Assembly: GCA_042408595.1 (NCBI GenBank)
Contig: JBHOQX010000003.1
Span: 55,511 to 119,510 of the forward strand
DNA length: 64,000 nucleotides
Reading direction: 5' to 3'
Source: JBHOQX01 sp042408595
GTDB taxonomy: Bacteria > Chloroflexota > Chloroflexia > Chloroflexales > Roseiflexaceae
In this document: positions 49,544-59,475 of the stretch, in pieces
How the letters are laid out: each line of letters starts with the position of its first letter
Numbering within the stretch: the stretch's first letter is position 1
The notes under the pieces: generated by a model
Databases searched by the model: none
Told to the model about the DNA's origin: nothing
Seen by the model: the letters and a program-made list of their open reading frames with translations, nothing else
Position numbers and translations under genes: made by a program

Positions 49544-50704
49544 ATGAACGAGCTTTTCTGGCTCACAATCATACTCTTTATCATTGCTGCAGCTCTACGC
49601 AGCGAATTTTTCTTTTACCTGCTCTATGTGCTGGTCGGGCTGCAGGTGCTGGCGCGGCTGTGGCTGCGGCGCGGCACGCGTGCCCTGAGCTACCGCCGCC
49701 GCGCCCCAACCGCCGCCTTCCCCGGCGAGCGCGCCGCCGTCGAGGTCGAGCTGACGAACGGGAGCCTCCTGCCGCTGCCGTGGCTGTCGCTCCACGAGAG
49801 CCTGCCCCCGGCGCTGCACACCCCGCCGCTGGTGCGCGAGGTGATCTCGCTCGGTGCCGGCGAGCGGCGGGTGCTGTCGTATGAGATTCTTCCGCAACGA
49901 CGCGGCTATTACCGGCTCGGACCGCTCTCGCTCCATTCCGGTGATGTCCTCGGCTTCGGCGAACGCGCGCTGGCGGGCGTCGAGCCGAGTGAGCTGACGG
50001 TCTACCCGGAGACGCGGCCGCTCGCCGCGCTGGGGCTGCCGGCTTCGCTGCCGTACGGCACGCTGGCCGCGCCGCGCCGCCTCTTCACCGACCCGGCGCG
50101 CCCGGCCGGTGTGCGCCCCTACCAGCCCAGCGATGGGGTGCGCCGGATCGACTGGAAGACAACCGCTCGCGCCGGCGAGCCGTATGTCCGGCGCTTCCAG
50201 CCGGCGATAGCGCTCGAGACGATCATCGCGCTGGCCTTCTCGCGCGCCGAATACGGCCGCCGCTTCGCCTACGACCAGATGGAACGCGCGCTGGTCGCCG
50301 CCGCCTCGATCGCCGTCTGGCTGGCCGATCGCCGCCAGCCGGTCGGGCTGTGCACGACGGGGGTCGACCCGGCGCTGGGCGGGCCGGCGGCGGCGCTGCC
50401 GCCAGCTCGGGGCCGGGCGCATCTCATGGCGCTGCTCGGCGCGCTGGGGCGGCTGGAGCCGGCGGGCGAGGGCGCGCTCCCAGCCGTCGCGTCGCAGGCG
50501 GCGGGGCATTTGGGCTGGGGCGGCACGCTGGTGCTGATCACCGGCGAGCGCGGGCCGGAGTTGGTGGCCCAGCTCCTGCCGCTCAAGCGCCGCGGCCTCA
50601 ACCTCGCGCTGATCATCACCGACGCCGGGCCGGACGACCTGAGCCTGGCGCGCCGCTACGGGATCGCCGCCTTCGACCTGCCGCGCGCGGGGCGGCCGGT
50701 GTGA
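49544..50704 (+). CDS. DUF58-domain protein
   Basis: 386 residues with two short N-terminal hydrophobic helices (WLTIILFIIAAAL, FFFYLLYVLVGLQVL), then the DUF58 core: GVRPYQPSDGVRRIDWKTTARAGEPYVRRFQP and a vWA-like C-terminal half (LALIITDAGPDDLSLA). DUF58 proteins are normally encoded next to MoxR ATPases and are membrane-anchored; biochemical role unknown. 76 bp after moxR, with an inverted repeat in between. Confidence 0.88.
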   Translation: MNELFWLTIILFIIAAALRSEFFFYLLYVLVGLQVLARLWLRRGTRALSYRRRAPTAAFPGERAAVEVELTNGSLLPLPWLSLHESLPPALHTPPLVREVISLGAGERRVLSYEILPQRRGYYRLGPLSLHSGDVLGFGERALAGVEPSELTVYPETRPLAALGLPASLPYGTLAAPRRLFTDPARPAGVRPYQPSDGVRRIDWKTTARAGEPYVRRFQPAIALETIIALAFSRAEYGRRFAYDQMERALVAAASIAVWLADRRQPVGLCTTGVDPALGGPAAALPPARGRAHLMALLGALGRLEPAGEGALPAVASQAAGHLGWGGTLVLITGERGPELVAQLLPLKRRGLNLALIITDAGPDDLSLARRYGIAAFDLPRAGRPV

Positions 50705-50816
50705 TGGGGGACGAAAGCAGCCTCGGCCATAGGGACGCTTGTTCCATACGGTATGATCTGTCCTCGTCCTTCGTCACACGCCCGAGGTTGTCAGGTCATA
50801 AGGACACCATCGCACG

Positions 50817-53402
50817 ATGAACATGCCCGTCCGCATCTCCAGCACGGTGCGCGCGGCGCTGCCGGCGCCGCCGGGCCCGCTGATCGGCCGGGAGCGGGAG
50901 GTAGCCGCTCTGCGCTCGCTCCTGACCGACGGCGGCGTGCGCCTTCTCACGCTGATCGGCCCCGGTGGCGTCGGTAAGACGCGCCTGGCGCTGCAGGTCG
51001 CCTCTGATCTGCGCGATGCGTTCGTCGATGGCGTATGGTTCGTTGATCTCGCCCCTCTCGATGACCCGGCGTTGGCCCCGGCGGCGATCGCCCGCGCCAT
51101 GGGGTACGAGGCCGGCGCGGCGCCGCTGGCGGTCCTGATCCGTGAGGTGCGCGACCAGCGCGCGTTACTGGTGCTCGATAATTGCGAGTATGTTATCGGC
51201 GCTGCCCCATCTATCGCCCAACTGCTGGCGGCCGCGCCCCATCTCACCATTCTGGCGACCAGCCGCGCGCCGCTGCGCCTGACGTATGAGCAGACCTACC
51301 TCGTTCCGCCGCTGGAACTCCCACCGGAGCAGCACGCGCACGCGCTCGACACCTACGCGGCGGTGCAACTCTTTACCCGGCGCGCCCGTATGGTGCAGCC
51401 AGACTTCGCGTTGACGGCGGAGCACGGCGTAGCGGTGGCGGAGATCTGCCGGCGGCTCGATGGACTGCCCCTGGCGATCGAGTTGGCGGCAGCACGCGTG
51501 CGCCTCTTCACGCCGCCCGCGCTGCTCCGGCGGCTCGACCGGCGCCTGGGGCTGCTGAGCGACGGGCCGCGCGACCTTCCCGCCCGCCAGCAGACATTGC
51601 GCGCTTCGCTGGAGTGGAGCTACCGTCTGTTGCGCGTGCCCGAGCAGCGGATCTTTGCCCGGCTTGGGGTGTTTGTGGATGGGGCGACGCTGGAAGCGAT
51701 CACGGCCGTGTGCGGCACCTCAGCGCGGAGCGATATGCTGGCGGAGTTGACGGCTCTGGTCGAGCAGAGTCTGGTTCGCCAGCTTGTGGATGCCGAGGGC
51801 GAGCCACGATTCGCCCTGCTAGAGACCATCCGGGAGTACGCGCTGGAACGGCTGACGGCCAGCGGCGAAGAATCGGCCGTTCGTGCTCGCCATGCCGCCT
51901 ATTTCCTCGGGCTTGCCGAAGCTGCCGTGCCACGGCTGCGCGGGCCGGAGCAGGTTCGCTGGCTGGACCGGCTGGAGGCGGATCACGACAACCTGCGTGC
52001 CGCCTGCGCGTGGCTCCTTGCGTCAGGCCGCGTCGAAGAAGGGTTGCGGCTGGTCGCGGCGCTGCACTGGTTCTGGGACCGGCGTGGCTATTTTGATGAG
52101 GGCCGCGCGCGGATCCAGGCCGCGCTCGATGCCGCGGCGAGCGTTGCGGAGGCCAGCGACGCAGTGCGGCGGGCGCGGGCCTGGGCGCTGCTGGGGGCGG
52201 CAGCGCTGGCGTTCGATCAGGGCGACCGCGAGGCCGTAGCCGCCCTTGCCGAAGAGAGTGCGACGCTGCTCCGGCCGCTCCATGACCGACGCAGGCTGGC
52301 GCTGGCCCTGCTCCGGCTTGCCTTCGTGCGCAGCGCGGTTGATCCGCCGCGGGCGCGCGAGCTGTTCGCCGAGGCCATCGAGCACGCGCGCGCATCGGGC
52401 GATCCCTGGTTCCTCGGGCTGGCGCTGTTTGTTTCAGCGCAGGCGGCGCTGTTCGTGGCGGGTGATCCAGCCGCCGCACGGGCTGGGATCACCGAGGCGT
52501 TGCCCGTGCTCCGGGCCAGCGGCGACCGCTATCTGCTCGGGCACGGCCTGGGCACGCTCGGCCTCGTCGCGCTGGCCGACGGCGATCTGGCGGCCGCCCG
52601 CGCGGCGTTGGAGCAGGGCCTGGAGATGGTCCGCACGCTGCACGATACACGCTCGGTCGCGCTGATCGCGGCTACGACGGCCGATGTCGCCCGCTGCCAG
52701 GGCGCGTATGGCCGCGCCGGAGAACTGTACAGCGAGAGCCTGGCGCTCTACCATACCATGGGCAACCGCGCCGAGATCCCGGCGATCCTGCACAACCAGG
52801 GCTACGTGGCCCTCGGCATGCACGACTATGCCGCGGCGCGCGAGCTGTTCGCCGAGAGCCTGCACCGCCAGCACGCGGCCGGAAACCCCGCCGGCATCGC
52901 CGAGGGACTCGCCGGCCTGGCGGCGCTCGCCGCTGCGCAGGGGCAGCCGGAGCGGGCCGCGCGGCTGTTCGGCGCCGCTGAGACGATCCGCGCCGCGCAT
53001 CCCGCACCGGTCTGGCCGGCCGAACGCTTCGAGGTCGATCGGCAGACCCGTTCGCTGCGCGCCCGGCTGCCCGCGCCGCGATGCGCACAGCTCTGGCGCG
53101 AGGGCCAGGCCCTCTCGGCGGAGATGGCGATCGCCTATGCCCTGGCCGCCGACGCGCAAGCGGGGCCGCAGGAGCGCTTGTCGCGCCTGAGCGCCCTGAC
53201 CAAACGCGAGCGCGAGGTGGCGGCGCTGGTGGCCCAGGGATGCTCGAACCGCGCGATTGCCGCGCAGTTGGTGATCAGCGAGCGCACCGTCGAGCATCAC
53301 ATCGCCAACATCCTCGCCAAGCTCGACGCCAGTTCGCGGGTGCAAATCGCCACCTGGGCGGTTGCGGCGGGGCTGGCGGCCAACCCGGTGATCCCCCCAT
53401 AA
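50817..53402 (+). CDS. LuxR-family regulator with NB-ARC ATPase and TPR-like domains
   Basis: 861 residues. The N-terminal ATPase domain has LIGPGGVGKTRLALQV (Walker A, ~47-62), LLVLDNCEYVIGA (Walker B), and the NB-ARC motif EICRRLDGLPLAIELAAAR. The central region (~350-770) is rich in Ala/Arg helical repeats of TPR type (LHNQGYVALGMHDYAAARELFAES). The C-terminal LuxR HTH is LSALTKREREVAALVAQGCSNRAIAAQLVISERTVEHHIANILAKL (~795-840). A large ATP-dependent activator of unknown regulon. Confidence 0.92.
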   Translation: MNMPVRISSTVRAALPAPPGPLIGREREVAALRSLLTDGGVRLLTLIGPGGVGKTRLALQVASDLRDAFVDGVWFVDLAPLDDPALAPAAIARAMGYEAGAAPLAVLIREVRDQRALLVLDNCEYVIGAAPSIAQLLAAAPHLTILATSRAPLRLTYEQTYLVPPLELPPEQHAHALDTYAAVQLFTRRARMVQPDFALTAEHGVAVAEICRRLDGLPLAIELAAARVRLFTPPALLRRLDRRLGLLSDGPRDLPARQQTLRASLEWSYRLLRVPEQRIFARLGVFVDGATLEAITAVCGTSARSDMLAELTALVEQSLVRQLVDAEGEPRFALLETIREYALERLTASGEESAVRARHAAYFLGLAEAAVPRLRGPEQVRWLDRLEADHDNLRAACAWLLASGRVEEGLRLVAALHWFWDRRGYFDEGRARIQAALDAAASVAEASDAVRRARAWALLGAAALAFDQGDREAVAALAEESATLLRPLHDRRRLALALLRLAFVRSAVDPPRARELFAEAIEHARASGDPWFLGLALFVSAQAALFVAGDPAAARAGITEALPVLRASGDRYLLGHGLGTLGLVALADGDLAAARAALEQGLEMVRTLHDTRSVALIAATTADVARCQGAYGRAGELYSESLALYHTMGNRAEIPAILHNQGYVALGMHDYAAARELFAESLHRQHAAGNPAGIAEGLAGLAALAAAQGQPERAARLFGAAETIRAAHPAPVWPAERFEVDRQTRSLRARLPAPRCAQLWREGQALSAEMAIAYALAADAQAGPQERLSRLSALTKREREVAALVAQGCSNRAIAAQLVISERTVEHHIANILAKLDASSRVQIATWAVAAGLAANPVIPP

Positions 53403-53593
53403 TTAGGACGTCCGCCGTCCTGCCAAGAGAGCGGTGCGGCTTCCGGCGCCCGGCGCGTAGCTCCCCAACGCGCGCCTATCGTCGCTCATCCGTTGCCTCG
53501 GTTCGCCAAATATAGGTGATTCCACCGATGCGCGTCGCTGTGTTCGCCGCTAGACTATGAACACAGGTTCAAGAACGCACACGGAGGAACGTT

Positions 53594-54076
53594 ATGAGCG
53601 ATCAGGCCGATTCGCATGTGACAGACCATGCTGGCGTGCGCCTGCCGCCCCCGCTGATCTACATAGCGATCTTTGGTATCGGGCTGCTCCTGCAGCATCT
53701 CGCGCCGCTCCCGTTCCTGCCGCCGCTGCCGGCGCGAGTGGTGGCAGTCGCGCTCCTGGGCTGCTACGCGCTGCTGTTCGGCTGGAGTTATCGGCTGTTC
53801 CGGCGCACCCACAACTCGCTTGTGACGATCAGGCAGGCCGCAGAGCTGGTGGTATCCGGCCCCTATCGCTTCACGCGCAACCCGATGTACCTGAGTTTGG
53901 TGTGCCTGTACGGCGCGCTGGCGTGCTGGTTTGGCGTGACCTGGGCGCTGCTGCTCGTCCCTATCCTGGTGCTGGTGGTGCAGCACGTGGTGATCGCCAG
54001 GGAAGAGAGCTACCTCGAGCGCCGCTTCGGCGAGGCATATCGCCAGTATCGGGCACGGGTGCGGCGATGGATCTGA
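53594..54076 (+). CDS. Isoprenylcysteine carboxyl methyltransferase (ICMT)-like membrane protein
   Basis: 160 residues with about four membrane helices and the ICMT/PEMT signature GPYRFTRNPMYLSLV followed by REESYLERRFGEAYRQYRARVRRWI, which binds S-adenosylmethionine. Bacterial members methylate small lipid or protein substrates, mostly uncharacterised. GGAGG sits 6 nt before the ATG. Confidence 0.87.
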   Translation: MSDQADSHVTDHAGVRLPPPLIYIAIFGIGLLLQHLAPLPFLPPLPARVVAVALLGCYALLFGWSYRLFRRTHNSLVTIRQAAELVVSGPYRFTRNPMYLSLVCLYGALACWFGVTWALLLVPILVLVVQHVVIAREESYLERRFGEAYRQYRARVRRWI

Positions 54077-54158
54077 GGCGATCCGCCAGTCTTGACCCGG
54101 ACGATGGCGAGGGCCGGTTCCTTCGCCCGACGCGCGCGACGCGCTGAGGAGATGCGCC

Positions 54159-54593
54159 ATGTCAGCTGAACGCAACAAAGACACCTTCCGCCGCGTGATC
54201 GAGGAAGGGTTCAACAACGGCAATCTCGAGGCCCTGAATCAGTGCTTTCCCCCGACCTTCATCGAGCACCAATTCGATCTCCCGCCGACGCTGGAGGGGT
54301 TCAAAGGATCGATTCGCTACCTTCGCGAGACCTTTTCGCCCTTCAGCCTCACAATCGAGGACATCGTTGCGGCCGGAGATAAGGTCTGGGCGCTGATGAC
54401 CGCCCGCGGCACGGACAGCAAAGGGCTGATGGGCCGCCCGCCGACAGGAGCGTCATTTACCATCGCTGTGATCGACGTGTGCCGCTTCGAGCAGGGGAAG
54501 ATCGTTGAGCACTGGGGGGTTCCGGATCGATTCCACCAACTGGTGCAACTGGGCCTGCTCCCACAACCGCGCGCGCCACGGGATGGTTCGTAG
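54159..54593 (+). CDS. SnoaL-like (NTF2-fold) polyketide-cyclase-type protein
   Basis: 144 residues: NKDTFRRVIEEGFNNGNLEAL, FIEHQFDLPPTLEGFKGSIRYLRETFSPF, VAAGDKVWALMTARGTDSKGLMG.PPTG and CRFEQGKIVEHWGVPDRFHQLVQLG, the pattern of SnoaL-like ester cyclases. Many such proteins are of unknown role; nothing here suggests a polyketide pathway. Downstream of the ICMT-like gene by 82 bp. Confidence 0.82.
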   Translation: MSAERNKDTFRRVIEEGFNNGNLEALNQCFPPTFIEHQFDLPPTLEGFKGSIRYLRETFSPFSLTIEDIVAAGDKVWALMTARGTDSKGLMGRPPTGASFTIAVIDVCRFEQGKIVEHWGVPDRFHQLVQLGLLPQPRAPRDGS

Positions 54594-54942
54594 CGGCGTC
54601 TCTGTGCGCACGCGCCGCGCCGCTGCCCCGGTGCGCCCGCGGAGCGCCGATGACATCCTGGCCGTCGTTTACCGTGCGGCCTCAGCCCTCGCCCGCTCCC
54701 AAGCCGGGAGCGGGGCGAGGGCATTCACGGTAGAGATGCATGAGCCCTCGGCGCGCTCCGCCGCTACCCGATGGCGCTCTGCGCATGCCTGGACCTCCGC
54801 CGCCGCCCGTGGCGTCCAGGGCGAACAACACCGCCGAAGCGGACACCAAAGACGGTGATCGCATGCGTTTATTCGGGGGAAGCTAGACCCTCGCCGACCG
54901 GGGCGCCGTCGTCGCTGCGCCCGCTGAAAGAGAGGCCTACCC
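54594..54942. other. 349-bp spacer with a large REP-like palindrome
   Basis: No supported gene. The main content is the palindrome at 54670-54732. Downstream, some GCCGCC-type low complexity precedes the giant TcA-like gene, whose start has GAGAGG a few nt upstream. Confidence 0.5.
54670..54732. repeat. REP-like nested palindrome
   Basis: Outer arms TACCGTG (54670-54676) and CACGGTA (54726-54732) enclose a long inner stem, GCCCTCGCCCGCTCCC against GGGAGCGGGGCGAGGGC, with only one bulged base. The C/G-tract inner stem resembles those at 7741-7928 and about 60515-60557. Confidence 0.75.
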
Positions 54943-57900
54943 ATGAACGACGACTCCCGGCGGGCCGAGTTTCGCATCACCGGGTCGATTGCGTTCAGCA
55001 GCACGCCGCCTGCGCCCGAACCACCCCCCGCGCCGGCGTTCGCGATCGCCGGCAGCCTCGTCAGCGCCCGGGGCGGCTACCCGCTGCCGGGCCTCGCTGT
55101 CACCGCGTATCTCGTCGCGCCGCCCGACGCGGCGGCGTCGTTCGCGGGCGACGGGGCGCGGCTTGGCAGCGCCGCCGCCGACCAGGATGGGCGCTTCACC
55201 ATCACCTTCGACGACGCTCCGCGCATGCGCCAGCGGTTGTGGGCGCTCGGCCAGGCCGCCGACGCATCGGTTGCGCTGGCGGTCGATAGCGCTGGCGGCC
55301 AGCGGCTGTACACCTCGGAGCCATTCCCGATCACAGGCCGCCCGATCGCCGTGACGCTGGCCGTGCCGCTGCCGGAGATGGGCGCGCCGGGCGAGATGTG
55401 GGTGGCGCTCGGAGCGCAGCTCGAAGCCGCTGGGATCGCCCAGGTGAACCTGCTGGCCCGGCAGCTCGCCGCGCCCGATGGCCAATCGCTGTTCGCCGAT
55501 TGGGACCTCGAGACGCGGCAGGCGACGCTTATCCAGCTCGAAGAGGACTTTCTCGATCCGCAACGCATCCTGCGCGAGGTCGCCGCGCCGCTGCCGACGC
55601 TCAGCGAGCTGCGCGCACCCGGCGCGCTCGAAGCGTTTCAGGAGCGCCTGCAGCCGCACCTCGAACGCCCGGACGTCCAGGCAGCGTTCGCGGATTTCGC
55701 CGGCAAGGCGCAGAGCTTCCCTGACCTGTTCAGCGTGGACTGGACGATGGACCTGAACGACTTTCGTCAAGGCAACCTCAGGCTGGCGCTGAACAAGTTC
55801 ATTGACAACTATCGCGCGGGCGTGGGCCGCGCCGTTGACATCTTCTTCCGCGTCGAGAACGACCTCACGCGTTACCGCGATTACCTGCGCGAAATCTGGC
55901 CGACCTGGATCATGCGCGTGATCTACGTTCAGCCGCAGGGCTGGACGAAGCAGAAGGCGCTCGAGCAACTGCGCAATCGCTTCCACCAGGATTTCTTCAC
56001 CTCCGACACGACCGCGCAGCCCGCCAACAACGTGCTCATTCCGATTCTGACGGACATCCTGACGGCGCCGGCGGGCACCGCGTGGGGCTTCGGCATCGCA
56101 CCGGCGACCATCCAACCGCAGGGCACGCGTTCGCCGCGCCAATACCTCGACTATCTGATCGGGCTATCTGGGCTTTCGGCGCGCGAGCTGGGGTTGCGCT
56201 ATCGGCTCGACTTCGCGCGGCCCGACAGCGCGCTCTCCAGCCCGGTGCAGGAGAACATCGCGACGCTGCAAGGCTTCTATCGCGATAGTTTCCAGTGCGA
56301 CGCGGAACCGGTGCACGTCGAGCCCGATGTGCTCGACCAGCCGATCGTGCCCGGCAAGCTGCAGGGCAAGGCGCCGTTCTTCCTGCACTTCGACGAGTGG
56401 CTGCGCCAGCAATCGCTGTTTTACGCCGAGAACGTTTTTGACATCCGGCGGACGCTGCGCGTGGACGTGCGGGCGGACCTGGTCAAGCGGTATCGCGACT
56501 GGCTGAACGGCGCGATCCAGAGCGGCTACCCGGTCGAGACGCGCCCGGAGTGGCAGTTCATCGCGAGTGTCTGGGACATCTCCGACAGGCTGGGCGAGGC
56601 CGACACGCAATACTATCGCGGCGAATACGCCGATGCGCTCAACAAGTACCATGCGGCATATCAAATGGCCTACGCCGCGATCCAAAACAGGATCGTCGCG
56701 AATTTCGACATCGCCGGCGCGCTCGCGGCGCGCAAGAAGCTGTCGGTCAAGGACATGCAGGAACTGGCGCTCTTCATGAAGCCGTCCGCCTTCGGCCTGA
56801 GCTTCGAGTACAATCTGCGCGAATACGACCGCGACGACATGGTCCTCGCGCTGATCTACTACTGCCTCTACACGATCCCCGTCTGCCTGGGCGACACCTA
56901 CCTCGCGCTGGGCGATTACGCCAACAGCGTCTTTTACTACGGCCAGGCCACGCGCTTCCATGTCGCCGTCGCCCGCGAGACCGACGGCGGCGGCTACCGC
57001 CCGGAGTGGGGCGATTTCAACCCCTCGTTCTCGCTGTACAGCATCGGCGACCAACCGTACACCGTCAACCTGCACGTCGAACCGTTCGACCAGTATCCGT
57101 ATGTCGGCGGCCCCGACGGCACGTATGACACAGGGATCATCGACAGCCCGGTGTATCGAATGGCGCGGGAGTTGATCAACAAGTACGCGCATCGGGTCGA
57201 GGCGAAATATTTTCGGCTGCGTCAGGCGAACGCCATGCTCGAATGGGCGGACGTGCTCTATCGCACCAACGACGCCACCAACATCCAACGCGCGCGCGAG
57301 CTGTACAAGGGTGTGTCGTTCCTGCACCGCGAGACGCCGCCGATCTGCCCCGACTGGCCTCAGGACTGGCGTTTCGGCGGGCTGGGCGAGCTGCCGCTCG
57401 CCAACCCATTCAAGAACCAGCGCGAGAACCCGGCGCTCGTCTCGCAGAAGGTGCGCGCCCGCAAGGGCGTCTTCCAGATTCAGGCGGGCCTGAACTACTA
57501 CGGCGAGCGGAACGACGTCGTGCCGCCGCTGCGCTACCGCCCGCTCCAGGACACCGCCGACCGCTTCGCCGCGCTCGCCAAGGCCGCGCAGCAGGACTTC
57601 CTGCTCTACATGGAGAAGATGGAGAGCGCGCTGATCGAGCGCATGAAACTGTCGAACCTGTTGCAGAAGGCGTCGCTGCAAGCGAACATCGCGGGGGAGC
57701 AGATCAAGGTCGCACAGTACAACGTCACGGTCGCGCAGGAGCAGGTCGCCAACGTCCAGGCCCAGATCGCGGCGAAGGAGAAGGAGATCGCGGACGCCGA
57801 TAGCTTCTTCTCGCAACTGGGCGACTTCTTCGGCGGCATGGCCAAGACGTTCACCGCGCTGCCAGGCGACACGCAATCGGCGGTCAAGGCCGGCTTCGTG

Positions 57901-59394
57901 TCCGAGCTCACGGGCAAGGAACTGGTCGGCCAGGGGATGCTTGGCCTGGGGGCGGGCGCCTCGATCATGGCCGGCTTCGGCATCTTCGCGGTGGCGGGGT
58001 ACATGAGCATGAGCAGCATGGCCGACGCCGCGAACAGCCGTGCGGGCCAACTGCGCGCGCTGCGCGAGCAGGCGCTGCCGCTGGCCGAGGGACTGGTCGA
58101 GGCCAAACAGCGGGAGGTGCAGATCGCCCGCTATCAGCAGCAGATCGCCCAGGCCGACATGGAACTGGCCCGCGACCTGATCCAGTTCGAGGAGAACCGT
58201 TTCCTCAACCTCAACTTCTGGTCGAACATGGCGCATATCGCACGGCGCATCCTGCGGCGCTACCTGGAGCTTGGCACGCGCATGGCCTGGCTGGCCGAGC
58301 GCGCGCTGGCCTACGAACAGGACCGCCCGCTCACGATCATCCGCCTCGACTACTTCCCCGAGAAGATGCAGGGCGTGACCGGCGCCGACCTCTTGCAGGC
58401 CGACCTGGCCGAACTGGAGGCGACGCGCGTCGAGGGCATCAAGCGCAGCGTGCCGGTCACGTATACGTTCTCGCTCGCGCGCGACTTCCCGCTGCAGTTC
58501 GGCCAGCTCAAGCGAACCGGGCGCTGCACGTTCAAGACCGAAGAGCTGCCGTTCGCGCTCGCCTATCCCGGCACCACCGGCTATCGGGTGCGTGCGGTCT
58601 CGCTGTTCGTCAGCCAGGTGAGTCTCACCAGCCCGGTGCGTGGGCTGCTGATCAACCAGGGCATCTCCATCTCGCACCCGGGCCTGCCCGACGAGCATGT
58701 GATCGTGCGCCCGGCGGAAGCGCTGCCGATCTCCGAGTTCAAATTGCAGAACGACATGGCGATCTACAGCCTGCCGGATGAAACGCTGCTGGCGTTCGAG
58801 GGCAGCGCGGTCGAGACCTTCTGGGAAATCATCTTGCCGGCCGCGGCGAACCCCGCCGGCTACGATGGCATCGCCGATGTGCTGCTGACGCTCGACCTGT
58901 GGGCGCAGTATTCGCCCGACCTCTACGCCAGGCAACTCGCCGACGCACCAAACTGGGTGCGGCGCTGGATCGTCGTCTCGGGCAAGCAGTATCAGCCCGA
59001 CGCGATCATCGACCTGGCGGGCGCAGCGAACGTTGCGACGATCGACTTCGACATGGGCGCGCTCAAGCTGCCGGCCCGCGAGGCGAACCGCAAGCTGAAG
59101 AACGTGGCCGTCTGCTTCGTCAGCCCGGCGCCGCTGGCCGCCACTGCGCAATTCAGCGCCACGCAGCCGGCGATGGATGTCGCCGTCGCGTTCAAGAACG
59201 GCGTCGCGATGTCGAATATCCCGCCGACCGTCAACGACCTCGTCCCGCTGCCGCTGCCGCTCAACGTGCTGGCCGACGTCGCTGCCGATCAGCGCTTCAG
59301 GTTGACGATTGACAAGACCCAGAACCCCGGGATAGACTTCAGCGGCGTGACAGATGTGGTCCTGGCGGTCGAATACGCGGCGGATGTGCTGTGA
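54943..59394 (+). CDS. TcA-like protein: Tc-toxin translocation/TcB-binding region without partner subunits
   Basis: 1483 residues. N-terminus (~20-150): a beta-rich, Ala/Pro-framed domain resembling a carboxypeptidase-regulatory-like module (ISGSLVSARGG-like start, LAVTAYLV, DQDGRFTITFDD). Middle (~150-860): helical, with MLEWADVLYRTNDATNIQRARELYKG, similar to the helical part of insecticidal toxin A subunits. ~870-1110: long amphipathic helices (AQYNVTVAQEQVANVQAQI) around a glycine-rich hydrophobic tip (GMLGLGAGASIMAGFGIFAV, ~1000-1020), like the TcA channel hairpin. ~1165-1320: LKRTGRCTFKTEELPFALAYPG and GYRVRAVSLFVSQV match the TcA TcB-binding domain. The usual N-terminal VRP1 and receptor-binding parts are absent, and no TcB/TcC-like gene is in the window. 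No signal peptide. Function unproven. Confidence 0.72.
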   Translation: MNDDSRRAEFRITGSIAFSSTPPAPEPPPAPAFAIAGSLVSARGGYPLPGLAVTAYLVAPPDAAASFAGDGARLGSAAADQDGRFTITFDDAPRMRQRLWALGQAADASVALAVDSAGGQRLYTSEPFPITGRPIAVTLAVPLPEMGAPGEMWVALGAQLEAAGIAQVNLLARQLAAPDGQSLFADWDLETRQATLIQLEEDFLDPQRILREVAAPLPTLSELRAPGALEAFQERLQPHLERPDVQAAFADFAGKAQSFPDLFSVDWTMDLNDFRQGNLRLALNKFIDNYRAGVGRAVDIFFRVENDLTRYRDYLREIWPTWIMRVIYVQPQGWTKQKALEQLRNRFHQDFFTSDTTAQPANNVLIPILTDILTAPAGTAWGFGIAPATIQPQGTRSPRQYLDYLIGLSGLSARELGLRYRLDFARPDSALSSPVQENIATLQGFYRDSFQCDAEPVHVEPDVLDQPIVPGKLQGKAPFFLHFDEWLRQQSLFYAENVFDIRRTLRVDVRADLVKRYRDWLNGAIQSGYPVETRPEWQFIASVWDISDRLGEADTQYYRGEYADALNKYHAAYQMAYAAIQNRIVANFDIAGALAARKKLSVKDMQELALFMKPSAFGLSFEYNLREYDRDDMVLALIYYCLYTIPVCLGDTYLALGDYANSVFYYGQATRFHVAVARETDGGGYRPEWGDFNPSFSLYSIGDQPYTVNLHVEPFDQYPYVGGPDGTYDTGIIDSPVYRMARELINKYAHRVEAKYFRLRQANAMLEWADVLYRTNDATNIQRARELYKGVSFLHRETPPICPDWPQDWRFGGLGELPLANPFKNQRENPALVSQKVRARKGVFQIQAGLNYYGERNDVVPPLRYRPLQDTADRFAALAKAAQQDFLLYMEKMESALIERMKLSNLLQKASLQANIAGEQIKVAQYNVTVAQEQVANVQAQIAAKEKEIADADSFFSQLGDFFGGMAKTFTALPGDTQSAVKAGFVSELTGKELVGQGMLGLGAGASIMAGFGIFAVAGYMSMSSMADAANSRAGQLRALREQALPLAEGLVEAKQREVQIARYQQQIAQADMELARDLIQFEENRFLNLNFWSNMAHIARRILRRYLELGTRMAWLAERALAYEQDRPLTIIRLDYFPEKMQGVTGADLLQADLAELEATRVEGIKRSVPVTYTFSLARDFPLQFGQLKRTGRCTFKTEELPFALAYPGTTGYRVRAVSLFVSQVSLTSPVRGLLINQGISISHPGLPDEHVIVRPAEALPISEFKLQNDMAIYSLPDETLLAFEGSAVETFWEIILPAAANPAGYDGIADVLLTLDLWAQYSPDLYARQLADAPNWVRRWIVVSGKQYQPDAIIDLAGAANVATIDFDMGALKLPAREANRKLKNVAVCFVSPAPLAATAQFSATQPAMDVAVAFKNGVAMSNIPPTVNDLVPLPLPLNVLADVAADQRFRLTIDKTQNPGIDFSGVTDVVLAVEYAADVL

Positions 59395-59475
59395 ACGCAG
59401 CGGGAGGACGCTCGCGTGTGAGCGCGGCGGGGCCTCGCTCCGGTTGCCAGGCTGCAATGAGGATATCATCGCACC

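Noticed and set aside
54943..59394. Assignment of the large protein as an Rhs/TcC or a generic coiled-coil structural protein
   Set aside because: No YD repeats or RHS core motif; the CTFKTEELPF..RAVSLF block and the hydrophobic-tipped helical hairpin fit a TcA-like subunit better, although confirmation needs a profile search.
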